From Tritrichomonas musculus (Eukaryota; Parabasalia; Tritrichomonadida; Tritrichomonadidae), in NCBI GenBank assembly GCA_039105265.1, contig JAPFFF010000009.1:3224001-3288000 (forward strand): 64,000 nt of DNA. The letters are read 5' to 3'. A program made the translations under genes and the position numbers. The number at the start of each line of letters is the position of its first letter. Position 1 is the first letter of the stretch. Below the pieces are notes generated by a model. The model did no database searches and was not told the origin of the DNA. It was given only the letters and a program-made list of their open reading frames with translations. Below are positions 22,189 to 32,085 of the stretch, piece by piece.

Positions 22189-23100
22189 TTACAAATCAAG
22201 TTCAAACATGATATCTTCAAACTCATCTTGGTTATCTTTAATAAATTTGGCAAAAGCATCGGGATCAAATTCATCATCGTCCTCATTTTGTTTTCTGTAT
22301 TTTGAAAAAAAATTTTTAATTTGACCAATTTGAACATCAGCATAATCTTTTAGATGGTTGGCTTCTTTAAGTTCTTCTTTTACTTTTTCCATAGATTCTT
22401 CCATGCTTTTATGCATTTTGTGCAAAATGGAATACTTTGTTTGCCATCCTTTGTTCTGATTTATAAGTGTCTGATTTTCTTTCTTTAAAAGAGTAATTTG
22501 TTCTTCAAGTTGGCTTACTTGACGATTCAATTTGAATTTTTCTTTTTCTTCATTTGTCATCTCTTTCGGAAAATCATTATAAAATTGCTCTAAACTGGTG
22601 AACAAATCATAAATTAATGCAATAGCTTCGCCTTTACTATATATGTTGCGAATTTTCTTTTGGAAATCCAAGTTGGATGTAAATCTTAATCCTTTTAAAG
22701 GTTCACAAATTTGTTCCCAACTTGTGGAACTTTTTAGATCAAAATTATCAAATTGAATAATTTCTTGATTTTCTAAACCATTTTTTAGAACTTCATTTAA
22801 AGAATCTTTGATATTATTAAAAAATTCATTATAGTGAGATTGAAAAGTGTCTTTAAATTGAATAAAAAATTGGTGAAAATCCTGAATTGGTTTTCTTCTT
22901 TCCGAAAATTGAGTAAAGTGAAGGATCTGTGAAATAGTATCATTTATTTGTTTTGAAAATGTTAAGAAATAATCAATCTGAAAGTCCGAATTTTGATAGA
23001 AATAGCATATTTCCTGTATTTGAAAATGAAGTTTTCTGAGTAACTGGCGAAAATCTGACGTGTTTTCAAAACTCATTGTTTCACAATCATTTCTCCACAT
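22189..23100 (-). CDS. Coiled-coil protein with acidic C-terminus, 303 aa
   Basis: Open frame whose longest form starts at a GTG (23145). The first ATG is at 23100 (MWRNDCETMSFE), which I take as the start; MSFENTSDF, eight codons later, is an alternative. The N-terminal half is helical with many Phe/Gln residues (LRKLHFQIQEICYFYQNSDF). Residues about 180-275 form a heptad-like coiled coil (SQLEEQITLLKKENQTLINQ). The tail is strongly acidic (DDDEFDPDAFAKFIKDNQDE). No catalytic motif or membrane segment is seen. Probably a structural or cytoskeleton-associated protein; family not recognised. Confidence 0.65.
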   Translation of the reverse strand: MWRNDCETMSFENTSDFRQLLRKLHFQIQEICYFYQNSDFQIDYFLTFSKQINDTISQILHFTQFSERRKPIQDFHQFFIQFKDTFQSHYNEFFNNIKDSLNEVLKNGLENQEIIQFDNFDLKSSTSWEQICEPLKGLRFTSNLDFQKKIRNIYSKGEAIALIYDLFTSLEQFYNDFPKEMTNEEKEKFKLNRQVSQLEEQITLLKKENQTLINQNKGWQTKYSILHKMHKSMEESMEKVKEELKEANHLKDYADVQIGQIKNFFSKYRKQNEDDDEFDPDAFAKFIKDNQDEFEDIMFELDL

Positions 23101-23575
23101 ATTTAATTTAACTTGATAGAAATTTAAAATATTTTTTAGGCTCACAGAATTTTTTCAATCTGTTGAAAATTAAATATTTGAAAAATCAGGTAGATAATGG
23201 AAATTTGTTTTAATTTTTTAATTATAATAATTTAAATACTCATTTAATATTTAAATTTTAATATTTTAAAGTTAAATATATAATATATTTAAAGATAATT
23301 TGAATATTATTTTTAACACCTAATCGTAAAACATACAATAATATCTCATTCATATCTCAAGCAAGATTAATTAAAAAATGATTTTTTGTTTAAAAATGTA
23401 TTTTATATTGAATTTAAAATAAAAATAATAAAATTATTTGCATATAAATATACTTTTATTTGATGAAGCAATAATGAAATAAACCAAAATTAAACTAATT
23501 AGGTAAAAGATGAATTGAATATAGAGAAATAAATGCTTTGAAAAAAAAACAGTTTATGAAATCTATAATTTTAAG
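23101..23575. other. AT-rich spacer between two minus-strand genes
   Basis: The 475 bp hold the promoter of the coiled-coil gene and the 3' end of the next one. Nothing else is recognised. Confidence 0.4.
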
Positions 23576-24448
23576 TTATTTTGGAGCTTTCTTAGGTTGT
23601 AACGTTTTTGACATTTTCTTAGTGGATTGAGGTGATTTTTGAGTGCGTTGAGTTTTTTTAGGTTGAACTTGAACTGTATTTTCTAGTTGGTCCTCATAAG
23701 ACATGTATAGAATGTCTTCATAATTTGGAGGCTTATCATAGTAGCTAAGTTCTGTTTCCATCTCTGAAATCTCTTTATCTTTATCTTCTTGTAATTTTTT
23801 GATTTTATCGTTCCATTTATTTCTGGAATCAACAAGTTGTAACTCAAACTCATCCTGAGCACGTTTGGCTTCATTTGCATCTAGTGGGACTTCTTGCATT
23901 TTATATGTTTTACATAGGTCTGAATATTCTTTATTTTTCAAATCATTGAGATGTTTTTCTTCTTTTTCATAATATTCACGAGTGGTATCTATACTACCTT
24001 TTAATCTTCTTGCTGTTATAGCGTTACTATAATCATCTTCTTTTTTGAATGCTGTAACTAAGGATATTTCATTCTTCTGAGTGTTATGATATCTAGAACT
24101 CAAAGATGATGATGATTGGTCTCTTGAGTCAATGCTTTTTGGTTTTTCAGATTTTTTATTGGAAGTGAAATCCATTTGGGGCATTAAAGATTTATCGGGT
24201 TGAGCAAGAGTGAGCTTGAGAGACCAAATGATATTGTTAAGATGATTATATTTTTCTGCTTGATTTCCTAGTTTAGCTTCATTTCTAGCAAGTGAAAGTG
24301 GAGTAAGCAAGCGAGAATGAATGTATGATGGTACTGTTTCAATGTCAATTGAATCATTAATTAATCCCGCAACAATGTCATCTATTTCTTTTTGTGAAAA
24401 TTCTCGAACTATTTCACCTCGTTCTGGGGCAATCGAGAGAGTCTTCAT
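23576..24448 (-). CDS. Charged coiled-coil protein, 290 aa, function unknown
   Basis: ATG at 24448. The protein has a short acidic helical N-terminus (FSQKEIDDIVAGLINDSIDI), a Ser-rich linker (about 95-120) and a long charged coiled coil (about 140-235, with EYYEKEEKHLNDLKNKEYSD and NKWNDKIKKLQEDKDKEISE). It then has an acidic Tyr-rich patch (YYDKPPNYEDILYMSYEDQL) and a basic Lys/Pro/Thr tail (KKTQRTQKSPQSTKKMSKTL). The basic tail and coiled coil suggest a cytoskeletal or basal-body-associated role, but no family was recognised. No signal peptide. Confidence 0.7.
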   Translation of the reverse strand: MKTLSIAPERGEIVREFSQKEIDDIVAGLINDSIDIETVPSYIHSRLLTPLSLARNEAKLGNQAEKYNHLNNIIWSLKLTLAQPDKSLMPQMDFTSNKKSEKPKSIDSRDQSSSSLSSRYHNTQKNEISLVTAFKKEDDYSNAITARRLKGSIDTTREYYEKEEKHLNDLKNKEYSDLCKTYKMQEVPLDANEAKRAQDEFELQLVDSRNKWNDKIKKLQEDKDKEISEMETELSYYDKPPNYEDILYMSYEDQLENTVQVQPKKTQRTQKSPQSTKKMSKTLQPKKAPK

Positions 24449-24613
24449 ATTAACAAATTAACGTACATAAAAGGAATTTTTTTGAATTTTGGAAATTCGA
24501 TGTTAAAGTTTAAGATATATTATCCTTTTAAAGATTAAGTAAATGAAAAATATACTGATATTTGAAAAGACAGCTTATTCAATATCAAACTGGGTGATAA
24601 AGCTGAAGTTGAT

Positions 24614-24700
24614 AAACTTGAATCAAAAACGATAAGACACTTCTGGTCAAAATTGAATTAAATTTCACCATTGGTGTCTTATCGTTTTTGATTTAAGTTT
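24614..24700. repeat. Inverted repeat, 27-bp arms
   Basis: Arms 24614-24640 (AAACTTGAATCAAAAACGAT...) and 24674-24700 are reverse complements with one mismatch over 27 bp, separated by 33 bp. It lies 165 bp upstream of the coiled-coil gene and may be a very small MITE, or the joined ends of the transposon debris to its right. Confidence 0.8.
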
Positions 24701-24961
24701 AAATTGATCTTAAATGAACTTTTTGTATGAACTTAACAAAAAACGATTCAAACTGAGATTCCAGTGATTTCAATCGTCTTAGATCATATTGGATCGTCTT
24801 TGAAAGAATATTTATGAAATTTTTCTTAGTAATTCAAAATTTATATGTTGAAAGGTATTATGAATTCAAAATGGTCAAGTAAGTTTTCTGCATAATATTG
24901 GCCTTGAAAGTTAAAATCATCCACGATGGTCTCTTCATTTTCTTAAATTGACGACACTGAA

Positions 24962-25870
24962 ATGATTAATATCATTATTGAAGAAATGAAAACTTCAGTC
25001 AACCTTGGTTATTTATCTTCCATTCAATTACATATTGTGAAGAAGCGTTTGTATCTTGAAACTACATATACACAGCTTGTTTCAATCTTTAAACTAAGTG
25101 GTAGAACTCCATTATCGCATTGTATTAAAAGAACATGTCTCCTGGAGCCTTGGTCACCAGGAATTGTATCAGGATACTTGTCCAAACACGATCTTGACTT
25201 TTTTTTCACATTATTGGATAGGCTTTGGATGAATCAAAATGCATACATCCAAAGAGAACCTGCTTTAAAACCATGGTTTCATCCATGTTGACATCTGAAA
25301 AAAAGATTTATACTTCTTTTTATAATTGGAATTCTCTCTCTGATTCTAGAGGCACTAAAGCTCCCCCACTTAACAGGCTACGTAGCATTTAGTGCATCTG
25401 GTCATGCTTTCAAGCCATTGATAATACTCCCTAAAAAAAGACACTCCATACATTAGAGTATTTTGATGAGAAAGCTTTCTTCGCAAGCTCTACAGCAGGC
25501 TGAATAACACAGAATATATTTATGTACTTTTCATTTCTCATTATATACCAAATATCTCACAGTATATTAAACTTTCCTGAACCACTTAGGAATCAAAGAA
25601 TTTTATTACTTTTGGACGGCCATGAAAGCTGAGAATGTTTTATTTGTTCGATATTGGCCTAGTACTTCTTCCTCCACATACTAGCCATTTAAAGCAGGCC
25701 TTTGACCTTTCTGTCGCCTCTCCTTTGAAATCTTATTTAAAGAGGGAACTGACAGAAGAAAAGTATGATGAATATTTTGCCAATGGATTTGCATTAAACA
25801 ATGATACAGCTCAGAAACTGAGAAGCCCTCTCATTAGAGCTTTTTTTAATACAATGCCTAAAAGTGTCAC
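24962..25870 (+). mobile_element. Heavily decayed pogo-like (DDE_1) transposase remnant
   Basis: The stretch 24962-25291 (109 aa) has an N-terminal helix-turn-helix-like region (YLSKHDLDFFFTLLDRLW, DNA-binding domain style). After several stops the frame from 25635 contains VLLPPHTSHLKQAFDLSVAS, the classic third-Asp motif of pogo/Tigger transposases, followed by a helical C-terminal part. Between them the coding sense is lost in several places. The copy differs clearly from the one at 9.3-10.6 kb, so it is a different subfamily or an older insertion. Confidence 0.55.
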
Positions 25871-27780
25871 ACATTATAATATATTTCTGTTTTTTTTACT
25901 TCATTTGTTTGAGGTGGAGTATTTTCATTCAGAATTGATGGAATTTGAAGTTGTTGTTGTTTTACAATTTGATTCAATGAGTTTTGAATTTCTGGTGAAA
26001 CTGAATTTGGATTCATTGAAATTGTATCAATATCAGATGCCATTTCTTCAAGAGTTTGAATTTGAGTATCTTTTTGTAATAAAGCCAATAATCCTTGAAT
26101 AAACAGAACAATTAATTGAAAATCATAATTATTTGAATATTTTGTATATAACCTGGTTGCTTTTCTAATTATAACAGCAAATGCATGTAAATCTTGATAT
26201 GAAATATTTTTAACATTTTTGGATTTATAAGTATCTTCAATTAAATTATAAAAACCTTGAAAATCTTCACCAAAATTTTAATCAAGATTCAAAATTAAAC
26301 ATGTTGGTTTAATCATTAAATCAATAGATAATTGATTATAATCAAGCCTATACCACAGCGTTCCGCAAGGGCTCCCCTTTCATGAGATTATTCTCTTTTT
26401 TCTCACAATTTACTGAAGATTCTCCGATTTCATCACAAGAAAATACTTCCGATCAAGAATATGAATCTATTCTTAACAGACAAAAAGAACTTTTTGAACA
26501 AATTCAAGCCCATGAATACCAGATTTTAATTTATCAACAAGAATTATCTTCATTAAAGAGAAAAAAAGCTCAAATTGAATTACTAATTTAAATAAACACT
26601 TCATTTTTATTTATGTCTTTTTCATTAAATTCCCAATCTTCTCAATCTTTTAAATTTGAAGAAATAAATACAACATCGTTTTCACATGGGTTAAAGCTTG
26701 ATGAAATATTAGCTAATATTATGGTCACTCCGTAATTATATTTAATTAGTATATTAAATGCTTCATTTTTTAAATGTCTTCTAAAAAGAATAATACTAAA
26801 AATAAAAACATTTATAATAATCAGATAAACATTTAAAAAAAGTAAATACCAAACTATAACTTCTCAGGGATTTTATTCAGGTGAAACTGTTTCTAATATA
26901 TTAAACAATAATGGTACTTTTAATACAGTTCTTGTAAAGAATGATTCAACACAAGGTGTTAGAAAAGCCAAAATTTTCCTTTTCAAATTTCATGTGATAA
27001 TAATGTAAATAATCCTCCTATTCTTTTAAATGATAGGTTCGGTGTTGGTCCTTTAGCTTTTGCTTTAGTCTATAATCAAAATAACCAGACTCCATTATCA
27101 TTACAAACACCTTCATCTAAAACAAATTTATACTATTCTTAAGATTGTTATTTTATCAGGATATCAGTTTTTAAATCTGATTTAGCGAGAAATTTATTTA
27201 AATTAAGAAATGGTATTCATGTTTGGCTAAGAATCTTAATACTGGGGATAATATTTATTGAATTATTAGACCAATTCAATCTTATTCATTGCTACTTGAT
27301 CCTAGGCTATTAAGAAATCTGTGTGATCTTGTTTGAATGTGCCAGTAAAGAATTCTGTCCAGATTTTGATATTATCATTTACATCAGGATTGGCCAAGAA
27401 TGAGTGAAACATATTATGATGAAATATTTCTATGCAAAGCAATCTGGTCACAACTTTATTCATTTCATCTACTGGGAAATTTTTTGAAAAATTCTTGATC
27501 ATTCAGCCATTGTATTTACAACGTTTTTGTTTTGATGCCTTTTCCTTTCATTTCTTCGATTTGTTCATCGGTCACTCCTCAGTTGGCAATACAATTTGTG
27601 GCTTTTGATAAACTATTTGGCCATCATTTTTGGGCTGGGGATTGATTGTGAAAGCGTCTCTTGGAATTGGGATTTCACCTTCTGCAAGCTTTTTCTTTTG
27701 CTTTTCTGAATCAATTGGTGTTTTTGGTAAATTTGGTTGAGATTGACCCTTCAATTCAGTAATTTCTTCAACTCATGAAC
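25871..27780. mobile_element. Old virus-like or mobile-element debris, family unassigned
   Basis: Short open stretches on both strands have protein-like composition but no complete gene. Examples are a Gln-rich minus-strand piece (25867-26088), a plus-strand coiled-coil piece (26382-26591) and a Lys/Pro-rich minus-strand piece (27572-27754). A GC-richer island (GCGTTCCGCAAGGGCTCCCC near 26359) resembles the GCTCCC-type island near 59060 in the virus-like region. I treat the whole as a fossil of a Maverick/Polinton-like or similar element. It is broken in many places and looks old. The assignment is weak and rests on style. Confidence 0.3.
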
Positions 27781-29048
27781 ATTCGTCATCACTGTGTTTA
27801 TACTTTTTTAATGGCTGACTACAAATGTAAATCTTCCACTTTTTGAGCCTTTTGCTGATATTTGAATTTCACTTTTTGATTGCCTTTATCATCATATGTC
27901 TGATTTTCTTATTTTAGCCTTTACTTCTGAGAGTTTAACTTTTCTCTGGTGCTATTGCTGCCTCGGGACATAATAAAAAATGATGTGAAGCGACTGCGAA
28001 AAAAAAATTAGATCTAATTTTTTTTGGTAAACGGTCACCAAAAAAATCTAAACTGGTTTCAGTAAATCGGAACAACAAATTGACCTGGAAAATGTTATTA
28101 AACATATGTAAAACTTTTTGATAATTTATTTGGTGGTACTGACTTTTTGGTTCCAGTTTAAAAACCATTAAAAAAATTTGATAAAATAAAATATAAGTAT
28201 ATTTTTTTATTGAGAATTGTATAATATGGTTTTATATTTTAATTAAATGCCTAAATATACGCTTTATTTGTGATTTTCGGATCAAAAATTCTAATAATTT
28301 GGGATTTTTATAACAAAAATCATATTATTTCCCAAATGGTTAGAAAAAGTATAAAAATGTTTTCAGAATCGTAAAAAGAAGCCATAAACAAATACATTTC
28401 ATATAATAATTGATGATTGCTGACGTTTATCTTCATTCAAAATATTTTAATTTTATAGATATCAAAAAATATCTTATTTTGGAAATTTAAATAAATACTC
28501 TATTTATAATACAATTAAATACAATTATATAATTAAGAAAATAAAGGCTTTATTCTTTATTTAAGAAGATATCATTATTTTAAAAATAAACTTTTTCAAT
28601 AATTTTTTTTGGTTCACCCTCCTCTAATCAGATAAAAAATATTTCTATAAAATTTTTCATTTATCGATATTTATCTGTCATCGAAAGTTTTTCAGATAAT
28701 ATCGATATTCATTGGACGATCATAACCGTTATCGGATAATATCGATAAGCAACCCTTGATATAAAAAAACCTTGCAAATACCACAGAAAAAGTTCAATAT
28801 TTTTTTGAATATTATTTCTTAAACCATTCAATCATAGAAAAAGTTAGAATAGATCAAAATTATATTCAAAAAGTTATATCAGATTCTATTTCTATTATAA
28901 TTTTGAAAAGAATTGTATTCCAATTTTATGAATGACTTTAATATTTTTTTATTTTTTTAATGCTTATTTAAACATTCAATGATTTTGAACTTATTAAAAT
29001 TTGAGTTTGAAAAAAACAATATAAGGAGAACGTTTAAGCCAATATTTT
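27781..29048. other. AT-rich spacer upstream of the PROPPIN gene
   Basis: No supported gene. It holds ACTTTTTGAG...CTGATA at 27838-27860, a second TTTCACTTTTTGA at about 27868, and two copies of GATAATATCGATA near 28696 and 28736. A fortuitous 77-residue minus-strand frame at 27935-28168 is not supported by anything else. Confidence 0.45.
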
Positions 29049-29996
29049 ATGTTTTCTCCAATAAGATCTTTATGTTTTAACGATGATAGACAAACTTTTA
29101 CGATTGTTCTACCTTCACAGTATAGAATTTTCCGTTGCGATCCGTTTGGAATGATTTTTAGCCGTGAATGTGAAGATCTCTCGCTTGGCGCAGTTGCAAC
29201 ATACGATGGATACAGATTTATTGCTTTAGCTGGTGCACCATCTCCTCAGAATTTCAACAGCAAGTCTGTCCGCGTTTTTGACCATCAAACAGGTCAACAT
29301 ACATTTGAACACACATTCCCAGATCACATTTTATCATTAGGAATTGGAAAAAATATAATTGTCGTTTGCATGTACATGAAAACCGAAGTTTGGAGCACGA
29401 GCACTAAGCAAATGATTTACAATCTTGGAAGTGGAAGAAACGTTCACGTTCCTCTTGCAATAACCCCAGATTCATCTAGTATTATTGTAGGCGGACCAAA
29501 TGAAAGATCAATTACAATTTATAGAGGAATTGAAAGTCAACTTCAACCTGTTAATGCTGGTGTTGATGAATCAGCTGTTTCATTAGTTAAATTTTCTGAT
29601 GATGGCAATCTTTTTGCTACTTCTGGTTTTACTGGCGATTACATTCGTGTTTGGGATTTCAAATCTTTGGGTCTTTTTGCTACCCTTGAAAGAGGCACAA
29701 AAGAAGATGTTGTAATGGCAATAGATTTTTCACCATCAGGCGATTATCTTGCATCTATTTCTAAAGATGGACTTTTGCGTATATTTGATATTAGAAAACC
29801 AAATCAGAATCCGAAGAAACCTATTAAGTGCGTATGCTCAGAAAATCTTGGACAACCATTATACATGCCCAGATTTACTTGGCTGAATTCAATGCTTTTG
29901 GGGTTAGCTTCTTTAGAGGGAGATTATTATAAAATTTCATTTGATGGATCAAGCTTGGAATTTGAAAAAATACCATTTTTAAAGAGAACGGTGTAA
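29049..29996 (+). CDS. PROPPIN (Atg18/WIPI-like) beta-propeller, 315 aa
   Basis: A WD40-type propeller of the PROPPIN family. These proteins bind PI3P or PI(3,5)P2 on autophagic and endosomal membranes. The length (315 aa) is close to a compact PROPPIN. WD-like blades end in VWDFKSLGLF (about 201-210) and RIFDIRKPN (244-252). The latter is preceded by the family's sequence AIDFSPSGDYLASISKDGLL, directly after the position of the F/L-R-R-G lipid-binding motif. Here that motif reads L213-E214-R215-G216-T217, so one of the two arginines is Glu. PITPDSS..VGGPNERSITIY-type blades upstream also fit. No signal peptide. It could instead be a divergent WD40 protein, but the RG-T-x-A-I-x-F-S context favours PROPPIN. 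Confidence 0.65.
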   Translation: MFSPIRSLCFNDDRQTFTIVLPSQYRIFRCDPFGMIFSRECEDLSLGAVATYDGYRFIALAGAPSPQNFNSKSVRVFDHQTGQHTFEHTFPDHILSLGIGKNIIVVCMYMKTEVWSTSTKQMIYNLGSGRNVHVPLAITPDSSSIIVGGPNERSITIYRGIESQLQPVNAGVDESAVSLVKFSDDGNLFATSGFTGDYIRVWDFKSLGLFATLERGTKEDVVMAIDFSPSGDYLASISKDGLLRIFDIRKPNQNPKKPIKCVCSENLGQPLYMPRFTWLNSMLLGLASLEGDYYKISFDGSSLEFEKIPFLKRTV

Positions 29997-30488
29997 TTTT
30001 ATTATATAATATCTTTTATTAAATAAAGAAAAAATAGATAATGGTTTATTATTATTCACACATATTTTCAAGAAACTGAATTTGTAAATGCTTATATATA
30101 TATATATTATTTAGCTGTTGCTATTAGAAGTAAAATATCTTGATTATGACTAAGAATTGATGTTGGTTTTTAAGACATTGATTCTAGGTGGAAAATTGGT
30201 ATAATAAATATGATTTAAAGAGATTTTCATTTTAATACACGCTTATTCTTTACTTTTTTTTACAAAAAAATTTAAATAATTAATTTTTTTTGTCCAAAAG
30301 GCTCGTTGAAAAGAGATTGATGCAACAACATTTTTCTAATAAAAAAATCTTTGTGGAATTGTCTGAACGCTAAATCTCTTTCTCAAATAAAATTTCCTTG
30401 GTTTTGAAATTATTGATTTGATTAAAGTATGGAAGTTTCTCTATAGAAAAATATCGGTTTTATCGTCACTTTCTGTAAACATATCAAC
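29997..30488. other. Spacer between PROPPIN and V-ATPase H genes
   Basis: AT-rich, with a TA-repeat near 30093-30108. It contains the 3' end of the PROPPIN transcript and the promoter of the next gene. Confidence 0.4.
30465..30473 (+). promoter_or_regulatory. Initiator-like element of the V-ATPase H gene
   Basis: GTCACTTTC matches the trichomonad initiator TCA+1(C/T)T. The +1 adenine would be at 30468, giving a leader of about 21 nt before the ATG at 30489. Motif-based inference. Confidence 0.4.
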
Positions 30489-31826
30489 ATGCTTTCTTCT
30501 AACACTTCACTGCATCCTCTTTTCGTCCGACTTGAAGCACGTGATGCAATTTTTAGAAATGTAACAAGCGAATCAATATCTATTCAAGATTCTGACAGAT
30601 TTAGAGATTTTATTGATTTACTCAAAAAACCAATACCAGATCAATTGACCGATTTCACAGCAGAAGATTCAAAACATCCAGTAACTTTTATTAAACTCGT
30701 ACAAAAGATTAGTACTCCAAAAGGTTCTCAATATCTTTGTGCTATAATCGATCAACTTCTTGATCAAGACTTTGCAGCTACAATGAATGCTCTTGCTCGT
30801 ACTGGCAAGATGGATGATTTGGCCAAAAATCTCAATACTGAATTAGTTGGAAAAATTCCAAACAAAGATGAAAATGCATTTGTTATTCGCACTTATGCTC
30901 TTTTGCTTGGTGCTATATTAAGTCACAGAGATCTTAAAGTTTCCAAGTCAATTAATAACGTTAAGAAAAGCTTTAGAGATATTCTTGTTGAACAACTCCT
31001 TAACAGCGATCTCAGAACTGCTTCTCTTGGTTTAGAAGGTCTCAAACGATTCCTTGTTCTCGAAGAGAATCGAGAACTCTTCATTGAAAAAGGCGGCATT
31101 AAATTACTTATTAAACACCTTCAAGATGCTAACAAGCTTTCTCAAAATGATACAACATATCATATATTATTCTGCATATGGGCTTTATCTTTTTCACCAG
31201 AAGGAGCAAACCAACTATCAACAAACGATTTCGTAAGTATTCTTGGTCGTATGCTTTCTGCTCAATCAGTCAAATCAGAAACCGAAATTATTATCAGATT
31301 AATGGTTGGCATCATTATACAACTTACTCCCAATATTGTTTTTATCGGATCTGCTTATGATAATGACGTACTTCGTTATTTGAATTCTTATCAAAATAAG
31401 CAATATTCTGACAAAGAATTAAAAGAAAATATTAATAAGGCATTAGTGGAACTCAGAAAACAACAACAACACTTGTCTTTATGGGATAAATATGTTCGTG
31501 AAGTTAAAAGTGGAATTCTTCGTATGACAGCTTCACACAAGGCAGAACAATTCTGGAAAGATAATATTGACCGTTTTGGTGAACATAATTTTGAAGTTCT
31601 TGAAGACCTTAGAAACCTTTTATCTTCTAATGATGAGGAAACAGTTATTGTTGCTTGCCACGATTTAGGTGAATTTGCACACCGTAGCCCTGTTGGTCGA
31701 GTTAAGCTTGATGAAATTCATGCAAAAACTGAAGTCATGAAACTTATTGAGCACAAGAGTCCAGCTGTCCAACGTGAGGCTTTAAGGACAACCCAGTATC
31801 TTTTGTTGCGTAATCAGAATGCTTAA
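30489..31826 (+). CDS. VMA13: V-type H+-ATPase subunit H, 445 aa
   Basis: Subunit H of the V1 sector bridges V1 and Vo and is needed for ATP-driven pumping; it also silences ATPase activity in free V1. The all-helical HEAT/armadillo protein is 445 aa, slightly shorter than the yeast and human forms (about 480). The C-terminal domain is diagnostic: LWDKYVREVKSGILRMTASH, then AEQFWKDNIDRFGE, LRNLLSSNDEETVIVACHDL and GEFAHRSPVGRVKLDEIHAK, ending in VMKLIEHKSPAVQREALRTT. The N-terminal half has the expected helical repeats (DLRTASLGLEGLKRFLVLEE). The ATG at 30489 lies about 21 nt after an initiator-like TCACTTT. The stop is TAA within CTTAAGC. Subunit c is at 17.1-17.6 kb. Confidence 0.93.
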   Translation: MLSSNTSLHPLFVRLEARDAIFRNVTSESISIQDSDRFRDFIDLLKKPIPDQLTDFTAEDSKHPVTFIKLVQKISTPKGSQYLCAIIDQLLDQDFAATMNALARTGKMDDLAKNLNTELVGKIPNKDENAFVIRTYALLLGAILSHRDLKVSKSINNVKKSFRDILVEQLLNSDLRTASLGLEGLKRFLVLEENRELFIEKGGIKLLIKHLQDANKLSQNDTTYHILFCIWALSFSPEGANQLSTNDFVSILGRMLSAQSVKSETEIIIRLMVGIIIQLTPNIVFIGSAYDNDVLRYLNSYQNKQYSDKELKENINKALVELRKQQQHLSLWDKYVREVKSGILRMTASHKAEQFWKDNIDRFGEHNFEVLEDLRNLLSSNDEETVIVACHDLGEFAHRSPVGRVKLDEIHAKTEVMKLIEHKSPAVQREALRTTQYLLLRNQNA

Positions 31827-32085
31827 GCTTTTAGATCTTTTCATTTTTCCTCAATAATTATTTTTTTTTTCATTTAAGAATATCTAAATAAAGCCAATTA
31901 AATATTAATAATCAAATCCAATCTATTTGTAATTTTATATTTTAATTAATTGATTATGATTTCTATCTTTTTGTTTAAAAAGTGGGAAAATATCTTTAAA
32001 AAGTTTTTTTCAGAATTTTTTTTTAAATAACGTTTATTCTTTTTAATTTTTTTATTTCGATTTTTTATATATTCTATTTTACTTT

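Noticed and set aside
23101-23145. Upstream extension of the coiled-coil gene to a GTG
   Set aside because: The first ATG at 23100 gives a normal protein; non-ATG starts are not expected in this group.
27935-28168. 77-aa minus-strand frame
   Set aside because: Fortuitous open stretch in mobile-element debris; no domain and no promoter-like sequence.
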